The notes: generated by a model from the letters alone, not told the origin. 17,202 nt of DNA from an uncultured Clostridia bacterium (GCA_946535695.1 CAMNDS010000006.1:1-17202), one strand, 5' to 3'; shown: positions 6,665-13,581, numbered from the stretch's first letter. Made by a program: numbers and translations.

Positions 6665-7503
6665 TAGGCACCCCTTTTTATTTTTAACTTTTTCGAAATC
6701 ATCTTTTTTATTTCAGTTTCACTTGTGCTAAACGAATTTAAACATCTTGAGGCAAATGAATACATACCATGAAAATCACTTCCACCAGTAGTTAAAAGTT
6801 CATATTTTTTGGTAATTCTTAATAAATCTTCGGCAAATTTTGGCGAAATACTTGGATGATAAACTTCCAACCCATCAATTCCAAGTCCTATTAAATATGG
6901 GATTACATCTTTTAAATCACTTTCTTTAGGATGGGCTAAAACAGCCACTCCCCCTGCTTGGTGAATTTGTGATATTACTTCCTCAGGCTCACAATATTCC
7001 GTATTTACTTCAAAGCCAGAATTACCATCGAATATTTTTTTATAAATTATCGAATAAATAGGCATAACACAACCACTGTCCATTATGGCCTGAATTATAT
7101 GATTTTTAAAAATATTTGAACTTCCGCGCGACTTATTCAAAACGGTATCTAATGATATGGGATAATGATTTGAAATTTGTTCAATAATTTTTAGATTTAG
7201 TTCTTTTCTAGCTTTATTATTTTTAGAACATATTCCTTCAAGCCTATCAGTTTTATCACACATATAGCACAAAATATGTAGCTCTTTTTTTATTTTTCGA
7301 CTAAAAGAGGAAATTTCGGCACCCAAAATAATATTTAATCCATTTCTTTTACCCAAGATAAGCGCTCTTTTTGCGCCTGCAAAGGTATCGTGATCCGTAA
7401 TTGCCAGACTTTTAACCCCTATTCTTCTTGCAATAAATATAATCTCGTCCACACTTGCAGAACCATCCGAAACCTTTGTGTGGCAATGTAAATCAGTTGA
7501 CAT
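6664..7503 (-). CDS. PHP-domain phosphoesterase (TrpH/RNase AM-like)
   Basis: This is a metal-dependent PHP-family phosphoesterase. Members of the YciV/TrpH group act as 5'-3' exoribonucleases or 3',5'-nucleoside bisphosphate phosphatases. The metal ligands are all present: H6 and H8 in DLHCH, D13 in SDGS, D37-H38-D39 in ITDHDT, E63 in GAEIS, H76 in ELHIL, H191 in LAHP, and D243 and H245 in GGSDFHG. The length is 279 residues. I start at ATG 7503, five bases after GGGGG, rather than at an upstream in-frame TTG that overlaps that ribosome-binding site. Its stop overlaps the pth start. The exact substrate is not determined by sequence. Confidence 0.88.
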   Translation of the reverse strand: MSTDLHCHTKVSDGSASVDEIIFIARRIGVKSLAITDHDTFAGAKRALILGKRNGLNIILGAEISSFSRKIKKELHILCYMCDKTDRLEGICSKNNKARKELNLKIIEQISNHYPISLDTVLNKSRGSSNIFKNHIIQAIMDSGCVMPIYSIIYKKIFDGNSGFEVNTEYCEPEEVISQIHQAGGVAVLAHPKESDLKDVIPYLIGLGIDGLEVYHPSISPKFAEDLLRITKKYELLTTGGSDFHGMYSFASRCLNSFSTSETEIKKMISKKLKIKRGA

Positions 7504-7542
7504 ATTAACCCCCAATTTTAATATTTGATTAATATTATTCTT

Positions 7543-7571
7543 ATTATATCACATTTTCGGAAAAAACAAAA
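7543..7571 (-). promoter_or_regulatory. Probable promoter of the PHP-pth operon
   Basis: On the minus strand a consensus TATAAT (7548-7543) is preceded by TGA, giving an extended -10. A weak -35 (TTTTGT, 7571-7566) lies 17 bases away. It is about 40 bases before the PHP start codon. Confidence 0.5.
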
Positions 7572-7603
7572 GTTCTTCCCTGCATTGTTATATAAAATAT
7601 TAT

Positions 7604-8362
7604 CTAATTCATTATGCCCGGATATTCTAGTAAATCCGATTCCGAAGCCTCAAAATAATTTATTGAATCTGACCGTATATCTTCATTTGGTGGTATTCCA
7701 TAACGGTACGTATCTTCATAATTTTTTTTTAACTTTATTACTCTTAATATCAATTTACCTTCAATCTCATCAATCAATATAAGATATGGAAATTCATCAA
7801 ATTTTAAAAAAATAAAAATACCTTCTTTTGAAACACAAATCCTTTTTATATATTCCTCCTTAATTTTTGAAGTTCCATCAAAATATTTTGCCAAGTCTCC
7901 ACTAATTTTCTCACTCTTAACTTCATTTTTATATTTATTTTGTTTAAAATTCCCAAAAAACTTTTCTAACATTCTTTCAATTTTTTTAAAGTTTGATTTA
8001 TATCTCTCCTCATCTCCTATAGACCAATAGCAAACATTTTCTTTCATAATTTCTTCATGTTGTCGTTTACAACTACTCAAAATACGACTCGCAGCATCAA
8101 CTTCCTCAGGTTCTTTTTTCTTAGGTTCTTCTTTTTTATTGTTTTCAATTAAAATTTCGTTATTGTTGTTATTATCTTCAATTTTGTTGATTTTTGTAAT
8201 TTTAGGTTCAATTTCTGAACAGATCTTTTTATTATTGATTGAACTATCACCGTTGTTATCATTATCATTTGGATTACTAATATTCTTTTTTCTACCCGAG
8301 TATTTGACACCTAAAATTGTGAACACAGTCACAGCGGCAACTGTTAATGCACTGCCAAGCAC
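7604..8362 (-). CDS. Body open frame of gene B (membrane segment, linker and C-terminal domain)
   Basis: Without correction, the longest conceptual product starts at GTG 8362 and has 252 residues. This start falls inside the hydrophobic segment and has no clear ribosome-binding site, so it is probably not a true start. The visible order is the membrane segment, the low-complexity linker NPNDNDNNGDSS...EDNNNNNE...KKEEPKKKEPEE, then a domain of about 160 residues (AASRILSSC to the end) with ISGDLAKYFDGTSKIKEEY and IFIFLKFDEFPYLILIDE. Confidence 0.5.
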   Translation of the reverse strand: MLGSALTVAAVTVFTILGVKYSGRKKNISNPNDNDNNGDSSINNKKICSEIEPKITKINKIEDNNNNNEILIENNKKEEPKKKEPEEVDAASRILSSCKRQHEEIMKENVCYWSIGDEERYKSNFKKIERMLEKFFGNFKQNKYKNEVKSEKISGDLAKYFDGTSKIKEEYIKRICVSKEGIFIFLKFDEFPYLILIDEIEGKLILRVIKLKKNYEDTYRYGIPPNEDIRSDSINYFEASESDLLEYPGIMN

Positions 8363-8414
8363 TAACTGCCATTTATGGTTTTTAACCCAATTAATTAATC
8401 CTTTATTTGAATTC

Positions 8415-8552
8415 TTATCGCTTGTCCCCCCTTACTGCCGCAAGGGTTTGCTGGCTTTGGGGCTCATTTTTATTCCTCGCCTGAGTTTTACAACTCAAAA
8501 TTGATGCACACGCAAGCAAAAACGCTATTTTCTTTCTGCCAAACTTTTTCAT
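8415..8552 (-). CDS. Leader open frame of gene B (45 residues, lipoprotein-type signal)
   Basis: The ATG at 8552 has AGGGAG seven bases upstream. The frame has a basic start, a hydrophobic core and a Cys after ILS (C21) or LLA (C15), so lipid attachment is possible. It ends QSQQTLAAVRGDKR, which aligns with QSPQTIVAVGGQL of gene A. I read it as the 5' part of gene B rather than as an independent peptide. Confidence 0.55.
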   Translation of the reverse strand: MKKFGRKKIAFLLACASILSCKTQARNKNEPQSQQTLAAVRGDKR

Positions 8553-8605
8553 AAAAAAACTCCCTAATGATTTGAATGTTCGGAATATCTCGGAGCATTA
8601 TTTCA

Positions 8606-8633
8606 ATTATAATAATAAAAATCCATTTGTCAA
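8606..8633 (-). promoter_or_regulatory. Promoter of gene B
   Basis: On the minus strand the site reads TTGACA (8633-8628), 16 bases, then TATAAT (8611-8606). Both hexamers are perfect, implying strong expression. The 5' untranslated region would be about 45-50 bases. Gene A has nearly the same promoter with the same 16-base spacing. Confidence 0.75.
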
Positions 8634-8715
8634 GAAGGAATTTTGCATAGGCATTGCTAAAATAATATTCGTAGAAAGTTATATCCGTGTACAAATATAG
8701 CAACACAAAGGACTT

Positions 8716-8770
8716 ATATCATTTCCTCCATCGGCGCCGGAAGAAATATCTATCTTTTTTTAGCAATACC
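8716..8770 (+). repeat. Small dispersed hairpin repeat, copy 2 (partial)
   Basis: The hairpin core at 8722-8745 (TTTCCTCC...GGAAGAAA, with two or three mismatches) is followed by ATATCTATCTTTTTTTAGCA. The flank matches copy 1 (reverse complement GTATCTATCTTTCTTTA). The 5' arm found in other copies is not recognisable. It lies in the 321-base gene-free stretch between genes B and ftsE, which otherwise holds the gene B promoter and the ftsE terminator. Confidence 0.6.
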
Positions 8771-8812
8771 GATATAAAAATTTAAGGAAAGTAATTTTAA
8801 AAATGGGGACAT

Positions 8813-8847
8813 GAAAAAATCTTTCTCCGCCAATGCCGGAGAAAGAT
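8813..8847 (-). terminator. Rho-independent terminator of ftsE, built from the repeat-family hairpin
   Basis: On the minus strand, about 25 bases after the ftsE stop, the stem ATCTTTCTCCG/CGGAGAAAGAT (8847-8819) is followed directly by a run of Ts. The stem sequence CTTTCTCCGGC is the same as in the dispersed repeat at 11671-11699. A family member may therefore serve as the terminator. Confidence 0.75.
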
Positions 8848-8873
8848 CTACACTTACGGCTTTTTCACATGTA

Positions 8874-9590
8874 TCATAATATTTTTTGTGAATTTAAAAA
8901 ACTTTGAACGTTAACATTAGATTTTGAAGATGAAGTATCACACGAAATACTGCCTTTATTGATTTCTATGGTTCTAAAATCGAATTTTGAAGCCACCGAC
9001 ATATCATGTGTTACCACCAGAACAGTAGTTCCCATTTTGTTTATTTGAGCCAAAAGTGACATAATTTCATACGACAGCTCAGGGTCGATATTCCCTGTAG
9101 GTTCATCGGCAATTATTAAATTTGGATTATTTGCTAATGCACGTGCAAGCCCTATCCTTTGTTGTTCACCACCCGAAAGTTCGCCAGGATATCTATCGGC
9201 CTTATCTTCCATAGAAAACAAACTCAAAACATATGGTACTCTTTTTCTTATAGCCCTGGAACTTGCCCCAACAACTCTCATAGCAAGCTCAACATTCTGA
9301 AAAACTGTCATGCTTCTTATTATTCTAAAATCTTGGAAAACTATTCCCATAGTTCTACGATAAAATGGTATTTTTTTCTTTTTCATACTTATTAAGTCCG
9401 AACCAAAAACTCGAATTTTACCGGAGGTTGCTTCTTCCTCTTTCATTAAAAGTTTTAAAAGTGTGCTCTTACCGGAACCAGACGCTCCAGTTACAAATAC
9501 AAATTCACCCGTATTGATAGTCAAATTAATACTTTTTAACGCAACAACTGAATTAGGATAGACTTTTGAAACATTTTTTAATGTTATCAT
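8874..9590 (-). CDS. ftsE: Cell division ATP-binding protein FtsE
   Basis: FtsE is the cytoplasmic ATPase of the FtsEX complex, which activates peptidoglycan hydrolases at the division site. At 238 residues it is slightly longer than usual, with a Ser/Asn-rich tail. It has Walker A GASGSGKS (35-42), Q-loop Q86 in VFQDFRI, signature LSGGEQQ (138-144), Walker B LIIADEP (from 158) and switch H195 in VVTHD. The FtsE-typical MGIVFQDFRI...TVFQNVELAMRV block separates it from other ABC ATPases. The ATG overlaps the stop of the upstream regulator by one base (TAATG). ftsX is not downstream but about 3 kb away on the other strand, which is unusual. A hairpin terminator follows. Confidence 0.92.
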   Translation of the reverse strand: MITLKNVSKVYPNSVVALKSINLTINTGEFVFVTGASGSGKSTLLKLLMKEEEATSGKIRVFGSDLISMKKKKIPFYRRTMGIVFQDFRIIRSMTVFQNVELAMRVVGASSRAIRKRVPYVLSLFSMEDKADRYPGELSGGEQQRIGLARALANNPNLIIADEPTGNIDPELSYEIMSLLAQINKMGTTVLVVTHDMSVASKFDFRTIEINKGSISCDTSSSKSNVNVQSFLNSQKIL

Positions 9591-10687
9591 TATCTGCCTG
9601 TACGATTAATATTAAATTCTTTCATATACTTACTTACCATAAGAGCAATTTTAAATACTATTGCATCTTCAAAGTTTCTTAAATCAAGACCAGTAACTTT
9701 TTTAATTTTTTCTATCCTATAAACTAGCGTGTTGCGGTGAACAAATAATTTTCTGGAAGTTTCCGAAATATTTAAATTATTTTCAAAAAATTTGTTGATA
9801 GTAAACATTAAATCGCCGTCAATAGAATCTATTGTACATTTTTTAAACACTTCTTGCAAAAAAAGCTCGCATAAGGAAACCGGGATTTGATATATCAATC
9901 TTGCAATTCCAAGTTGGCTATACATTGACACGCTTTTTTCGTTTGAAAACAATCTTCTTACTTCAAGCGCAAGTTGAGCACACCGAAAAGAATCCCGTAC
10001 AGACTCTATATCCTGGACTATAGAACCGACTCCTATTACAATTTTTATGTAATATTCCGAAGATATCGAACCAACAACTGAAACAGCCAATTTTTCAAGT
10101 TCACTTTCATCAATCGTTTTATCAATTTCTTTGATAAGAGTTACAGCGTTATCACCTATATCAAGTATATAATCTTTTGTTGCATCTGGAAATATATTCC
10201 GTAAAATATCAACTAAATTTAAACTTCGCAAAAAAGATTCCGATTTAATAACAAAACAAACTCGATTAACATCATCGGCAATTTTAAGCTCGCGTGTTCG
10301 AAAATTTATTTCTCCAGGCAACATATTATCAAATATTAAATTTTTTATAAAAACAGACTTACTATGTTTGTTGTTATAGTAAACAACAATCTGAGAAAAA
10401 GCAACCGAAAGTAAATTTGCAGAGTTCAATGCCAAATCATCTTCCCCAGATATAATGAAAATAAATTCATCTGTTTTTTTATTGCCAAAGTACTTATATG
10501 TAAATCCATTCTGTCGTATAAATTCATTGCTCGAAACCAAACTAAAACTTTCAATTTCGGATCTCTTACCTAAAAGTTGCTTGTCATTACTTGCAATTAT
10601 CGTAAGGTTTTTATCTAAAACACCTATAGTTCTATCAACAGCAGAAGACATTTCCCTAAACATTTCTTGGAATTTTTCGCTTATCAT
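9590..10687 (-). CDS. CdaR/PucR-family transcriptional regulator
   Basis: The protein has 365 residues and ends in a PucR-type helix-turn-helix (about residues 306-330: NISETSRKLFVHRNTLVYRIEKIK, broken here at NISETSRKLFVHRN and TLVYRIEKIK), followed by LDLRNFEDAIVFKIAL, as in CdaR, PucR and related activators. The N-terminal part (about 1-125) looks like a GAF/PAS-type sensor (VGVLDKNLTIIASND). The middle (about 170-260) fits the GGDEF-like domain of the CdaR family (YYIKIVIGVGSIV...SFRCAQLALEVRRLF). Members control purine or sugar-acid use, but no such genes are nearby. It is translationally coupled to ftsE and co-transcribed with it. ATG follows AAAGGGG at a suitable distance. The ligand is unknown. 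Confidence 0.85.
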   Translation of the reverse strand: MISEKFQEMFREMSSAVDRTIGVLDKNLTIIASNDKQLLGKRSEIESFSLVSSNEFIRQNGFTYKYFGNKKTDEFIFIISGEDDLALNSANLLSVAFSQIVVYYNNKHSKSVFIKNLIFDNMLPGEINFRTRELKIADDVNRVCFVIKSESFLRSLNLVDILRNIFPDATKDYILDIGDNAVTLIKEIDKTIDESELEKLAVSVVGSISSEYYIKIVIGVGSIVQDIESVRDSFRCAQLALEVRRLFSNEKSVSMYSQLGIARLIYQIPVSLCELFLQEVFKKCTIDSIDGDLMFTINKFFENNLNISETSRKLFVHRNTLVYRIEKIKKVTGLDLRNFEDAIVFKIALMVSKYMKEFNINRTGR

Positions 10688-10716
10688 TACAAAACCCCTT
10701 TATAAAATATGTACAT

Positions 10717-10745
10717 ATTATACACAATAAAACTCGAAATTACAA
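10717..10745 (-). promoter_or_regulatory. Promoter of the regulator-ftsE operon
   Basis: On the minus strand the site reads TTGTAA (10745-10740), 17 bases, then TATAAT (10722-10717). The start codon of the regulator lies 30 bases further on, after the ribosome-binding site AAAGGGG. Confidence 0.65.
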
Positions 10746-10830
10746 TACTCAAAAAGTATTTTTTCAAAAAATAAAATATTAGTAGTGATTTTATGCTCAA
10801 TATTTGCACAATATGCATAATAATTGCTAC

Positions 10831-10858
10831 TTGCCATATATGGATTTTGTTATATAAT
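10831..10858 (+). promoter_or_regulatory. Promoter of comF, placing transcription start at the start codon
   Basis: The site reads TTGCCA (10831-10836), 16 bases, then a perfect TATAAT (10853-10858). Transcription would begin about 6-8 bases later, at 10864-10866, which coincides with the ATG at 10865. There is no Shine-Dalgarno sequence between. Confidence 0.6.
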
Positions 10859-10864
10859 ACAACT

Positions 10865-11518
10865 ATGACTGCTCTAAATCTCATAAAAAAATATCTAAAT
10901 TTTATATTTTTCCCAGAAAAATGTGTCGTGTGCAATCAAAAAAAACACAATTATGTGTGTGACGATTGCAAAAATCATCTGAATGACATTTTTAATCCAA
11001 AAATTGTTGACAGCACTCAAAAAGGACTAGCTTGTATGGCATGTTTTGAATACAAAAATGAAATTCGAGATATGATACACCAGTTTAAGTTTAAAAATTA
11101 CAAAAAAGTATCATTAATTCTATCAGATTTTTTATCTCTTGGCATAAGAAAAGTATTTAAAACTCAAAAAATTGATTTAGTTACTTTTGTACCAATGTTT
11201 CTAAACAATCAAGATGATTTAAAATATAATCATTCCAAAATTTTGGCAGAACAAACCGCAAAAAAGTTGGGACTACCTTTTCAAAAGTGTTTGAGAAAAA
11301 TTTACAACAATGAAAAACAACATAATTTATCATTTTATGAAAGACAAAAAAATGTAAAAGGTGTTTATAATTCTGTCGATAAATTCAAAGACAAACACAT
11401 CTTAATCTGTGATGATATCATTACAACCGGTGCAACCCTTTTTGAATGTAAAAACGAACTCAAAAAAGCCGGTGCGAATGTTTTATGCGCTACAGTAGCT
11501 TTTACTACTTTGCATTAA
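10865..11518 (+). CDS. comF: ComF-family phosphoribosyltransferase-like protein
   Basis: ComF proteins have an N-terminal zinc-binding four-Cys motif and a type I phosphoribosyltransferase domain. They assist DNA uptake in competent bacteria, and the biochemical role is only partly known. Here the Cys are C20, C23, C32 and C35 (CVVC...CDDC). The PRPP-loop motif ILICDDIITTGAT lies at about 179-191. The frame is open further upstream to 10793, but the residues that would be added (ICTICIIIATCH) are unlike the family and overlap the promoter, so I start at ATG 10865, giving 217 residues. No ribosome-binding site precedes it. It stands alone, divergent from the regulator-ftsE operon, with no other competence gene in the window. 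Confidence 0.88.
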   Translation: MTALNLIKKYLNFIFFPEKCVVCNQKKHNYVCDDCKNHLNDIFNPKIVDSTQKGLACMACFEYKNEIRDMIHQFKFKNYKKVSLILSDFLSLGIRKVFKTQKIDLVTFVPMFLNNQDDLKYNHSKILAEQTAKKLGLPFQKCLRKIYNNEKQHNLSFYERQKNVKGVYNSVDKFKDKHILICDDIITTGATLFECKNELKKAGANVLCATVAFTTLH

Positions 11519-11543
11519 TCTTATTATTTATATCACATTATAT

Positions 11544-11634
11544 TAAATTTCTTTCTAAACTGAAAAATTTAATTTACAAGAGTTCTCTCCAGCGATGCTG
11601 GAGAAAATGATTTAAAACTTTTATATGGCTATAT
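11544..11634 (+). repeat. Small dispersed hairpin repeat, copy 4
   Basis: It begins TAAATTTCTTTCTAAACTG and continues GAAAAATTTAATTTACA into a hairpin CTCCAGCGATGCTGGAG at 11587-11603. It is directly followed by the next copy, whose equivalent start is 91 bases on. Relative to copy 5 the stem has paired changes (GG to AG on one side, CC to CT on the other) that keep the hairpin. Its right end no longer matches the expected terminal repeat. Confidence 0.8.
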
Positions 11635-11726
11635 TAGACTTCTTTCGAAACTGAAAAATTAAATTTGGAATACTTTCTCCGGCGACGCCGGAGAGAGTAT
11701 CTGTTAGCAGTTTTGAAAGAAGCCTA
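11635..11726 (+). mobile_element. MITE-like element, copy 5: 92 bases with terminal inverted repeats
   Basis: The ends are TAGACTTCTTTCGAAACTG (11635-11653) and, as reverse complement of 11708-11726, TAGGCTTCTTTCAAAACTG, a match at 17 of 19. In the centre is a near-perfect hairpin, TACTTTCTCCGGCG / CGCCGGAGAGAGTA around a single A (11671-11699). There is no coding capacity. Terminal inverted repeats, small size, dispersed copies and non-coding location fit a miniature inverted-repeat element mobilised in trans. No target duplication beyond the terminal TA is clear. Confidence 0.7.
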
Positions 11727-11797
11727 TTCATATATGGATATAATTTTCAAGAATAATTACTTACATTTATTTTTATCAACGTCTTAATATTACAAGA

Positions 11798-11826
11798 TTG
11801 ACATTTCTATTTTTTTATTTTAGAAT
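11798..11826 (+). promoter_or_regulatory. Promoter of the membrane protein-ftsX-M23 operon
   Basis: The site reads TTGACA (11798-11803), 17 bases, then TAGAAT (11821-11826). The untranslated leader would be about 55 bases. The rest of the 370-base gap after comF is filled by the two tandem repeat copies and about 70 bases of plain AT-rich sequence. Confidence 0.7.
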
Positions 11827-11888
11827 AACATTATTCAGTTGTCAGGCTGATTCTTTGGTTTATTTTATTATAGAGTGAGGGGATAACT

Positions 11889-12668
11889 TTGGATAAAAAA
11901 GTTACGCTTTTGGTCTTAGGGATTTTGGGTTTTGTCATTTTTCCCGTAAAAATGATAATGGAGCTGATAGATTATTCTTCAGTGAGAACTACATTTTTCG
12001 CGTGTATATTTTCGGCATGTGTTTTTTTATCTATGATATTTTCAGCATTTTTATATGAAAAAAAAGAAAGTGAATATTCATTCAAAAATATGCCCTTATC
12101 TGTGATAAGCGCAGTTTGTTGCTTTTTTTACTTGTGGTCATCTTTTTGCCATTTTCAAAGTCAAGCACCAAGTGATTCAAAAGTGCAGTATTTTTTTGTA
12201 GCTGTTTTCTATGCGCTGTCTTCTTTATTTTTTATTTTTGCTTTTTGTGCACACTTTAAGGGAGAAAATTTATTCAAAAAGGTACAATTTATCGTTTATA
12301 TGCCGTTTTTTGCTTATTTGGTTTCTTTAATGCTGTTTTTTTCATTTGAACTCGGCAAACCTGATGCCTACAATGTTCTTGCCCAATCTTTGACTTTAAT
12401 GTTTTTTGTTTATTACTCAAATTTTTATGTCAGATGTTCAAACAAAAACTTTAAACGCCGCAGTTTTATATTTGGTATACCGGCAGTTACTGTTAATCTT
12501 TGTTATGCTGTTCCAAATTTGATAAAAAATTTTAATAGTTTAGGCTCACCTGAAAGTGTTTTACAAATGACTTATATAGCAACTTCAGTTTATATTTTTG
12601 CATTTTTGATTTCAGATTTAAAACAACAAAATTGCTTGCAAACAAGTTATTCAATTAAAAAGGATTAA
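11889..12668 (+). CDS. Polytopic membrane protein of unknown function
   Basis: I do not recognise a family. The 259-residue protein has about eight hydrophobic segments (near residues 5-24, 35-55, 70-88, 100-122, 132-152, 163-180, 193-210 and 225-243). The loops are short and it ends in a hydrophilic tail. It is rich in Phe and Cys and has no enzymatic motif I can see. The start is TTG at 11889, six bases after GAGGGG, and it is the first gene after a strong promoter. ftsX begins four bases after its stop, so co-expression with the division module is clear. A role in envelope or division is only inference from position. Confidence 0.75.
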   Translation: MDKKVTLLVLGILGFVIFPVKMIMELIDYSSVRTTFFACIFSACVFLSMIFSAFLYEKKESEYSFKNMPLSVISAVCCFFYLWSSFCHFQSQAPSDSKVQYFFVAVFYALSSLFFIFAFCAHFKGENLFKKVQFIVYMPFFAYLVSLMLFFSFELGKPDAYNVLAQSLTLMFFVYYSNFYVRCSNKNFKRRSFIFGIPAVTVNLCYAVPNLIKNFNSLGSPESVLQMTYIATSVYIFAFLISDLKQQNCLQTSYSIKKD

Positions 12669-12672
12669 TTAG

Positions 12673-13581
12673 ATGAGACGTTCAGGCAGTTTGTTAAAAT
12701 ATTTTATAAAAGAAGGATTTAGGAATGTTTATATAAATGGATTTATGTCGCTTGCGTCAATATTGATAATGGTTTGCTGCTTTGTAACAACCGGAATAGT
12801 GTTTTTAATATATCAAAATATAAAAATTGTAATTAAAAATATTGAATTTAATAATAATATAACTGTTTATATAAAGGACGATTCCATTTCGGATTTAGAA
12901 AAATTAAAATATGAGATTGAGAATATTCCGAACGTAGCATCATGTAGTATTTATCCGAAATCTGATGCTTTGGAAAATTACAAAGAAATTTTGGGTGATT
13001 CGATAAACGATATTTTTGAAGAAGATGAAAATCCTTTACCAGATGCTCTAAAAGTCAGAATGGAAAATTTATCTTTTTATGAAGAAACAGTAAATAAAAT
13101 AATGGATATACCGGAAGTAAATTCGGTTAGCGACCGAAGCGAGATTGCCAAAAAGCTTTCGAGATTCAAAAGACTTGTAACTATGGTTGGGTTTTGGATT
13201 ACCGTGGGGCTTACGATAGTTTCAATGATGTTAATTTCAAATACCGTAAGGATAACTATGTATAACAGAAGATTTGAAATAAGCATAATGAAATCTGTTG
13301 GTGCTACAAACGCGTTCATTCGCTCGCCATTTATAGTTGAGGGATTAATCATTGGTATAATATCGGCTGCTTTATCGTCGTTAATTTTAAAAATAATTTG
13401 CAGTCAAGCACTGATGCTTATCAGCAGCATAATCCCGCTTGATGGCTCGCTTTTTGATGTAATGCTAAAGAAAAGTTTTGGTTATTTCTTTATTGCTGGC
13501 AGCGTTTTGGGAGTTTTCTCCAGCATTATCTCCATAAAAAAATATTTAAAAAAAGAGGGTGGTATGGCGGTTGCTTGGTAA
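12673..13581 (+). CDS. ftsX: Cell division protein FtsX
   Basis: FtsX is the membrane subunit that transmits FtsE ATPase activity to an extracellular hydrolase. The 302 residues have the canonical layout: a cytoplasmic N-terminus with LLKYFIKEGFRNVYING, TM1 at about 24-47, an extracellular domain of about 48-168 (ITVYIKDD, VASCSIYPKSDALENYKEILG, NPLPDALKVRM, IPEVNSV), then three segments at about 170-190, 220-245 and 270-290 with the FtsX loop MYNRRFEISIMKSVGATNAFIRSPFIVEG (quoted in parts: RRFEISIMKSVGAT, IRSPFIVEG). AGGA precedes the ATG. The gene overlaps the M23 peptidase start. Its partner ftsE is on the opposite strand 3 kb away. Confidence 0.95.
   Translation: MRRSGSLLKYFIKEGFRNVYINGFMSLASILIMVCCFVTTGIVFLIYQNIKIVIKNIEFNNNITVYIKDDSISDLEKLKYEIENIPNVASCSIYPKSDALENYKEILGDSINDIFEEDENPLPDALKVRMENLSFYEETVNKIMDIPEVNSVSDRSEIAKKLSRFKRLVTMVGFWITVGLTIVSMMLISNTVRITMYNRRFEISIMKSVGATNAFIRSPFIVEGLIIGIISAALSSLILKIICSQALMLISSIIPLDGSLFDVMLKKSFGYFFIAGSVLGVFSSIISIKKYLKKEGGMAVAW

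Larger units (their letters stand above)
7604..8552 (-). pseudogene. Gene B: frameshifted putative lipoprotein/membrane-anchored protein, paralogue of gene A
   Basis: Read as one gene, this encodes about 315 residues: a signal peptide with possible lipobox (MKKFGRKKIAFLLACASILSC), a linker ending QTLAAV, a transmembrane segment (WQLVLGSALTVAAVTVFTILGV), an Asn/Glu/Lys low-complexity linker, and a C-terminal domain homologous in outline to gene A. The leader frame ends at 8415. The second frame has TAA just before the six-G run, so the two frames join only within or next to GGGGGG. Removing one base there gives a continuous protein. The gene has its own near-consensus promoter and AGGGAG ribosome-binding site. 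The function is unknown. The broken state may be biological or an error in a homopolymer. Confidence 0.65.

Noticed and set aside
7525..7782. Plus-strand 85-codon frame between the PHP gene and gene B
   Set aside because: It lies across the PHP promoter and the 3' end of gene B and shows no domain or ribosome-binding site.
8488..8706. A 72-codon minus-strand frame over the start of gene B and its promoter
   Set aside because: It overlaps the gene B leader in another frame, spans the gene B promoter, has no clear ribosome-binding site and shows no domain.
10687..10935. Minus-strand 82-codon frame over the comF start and both divergent promoters
   Set aside because: It covers two good promoters and the comF N-terminus and has no recognisable features.
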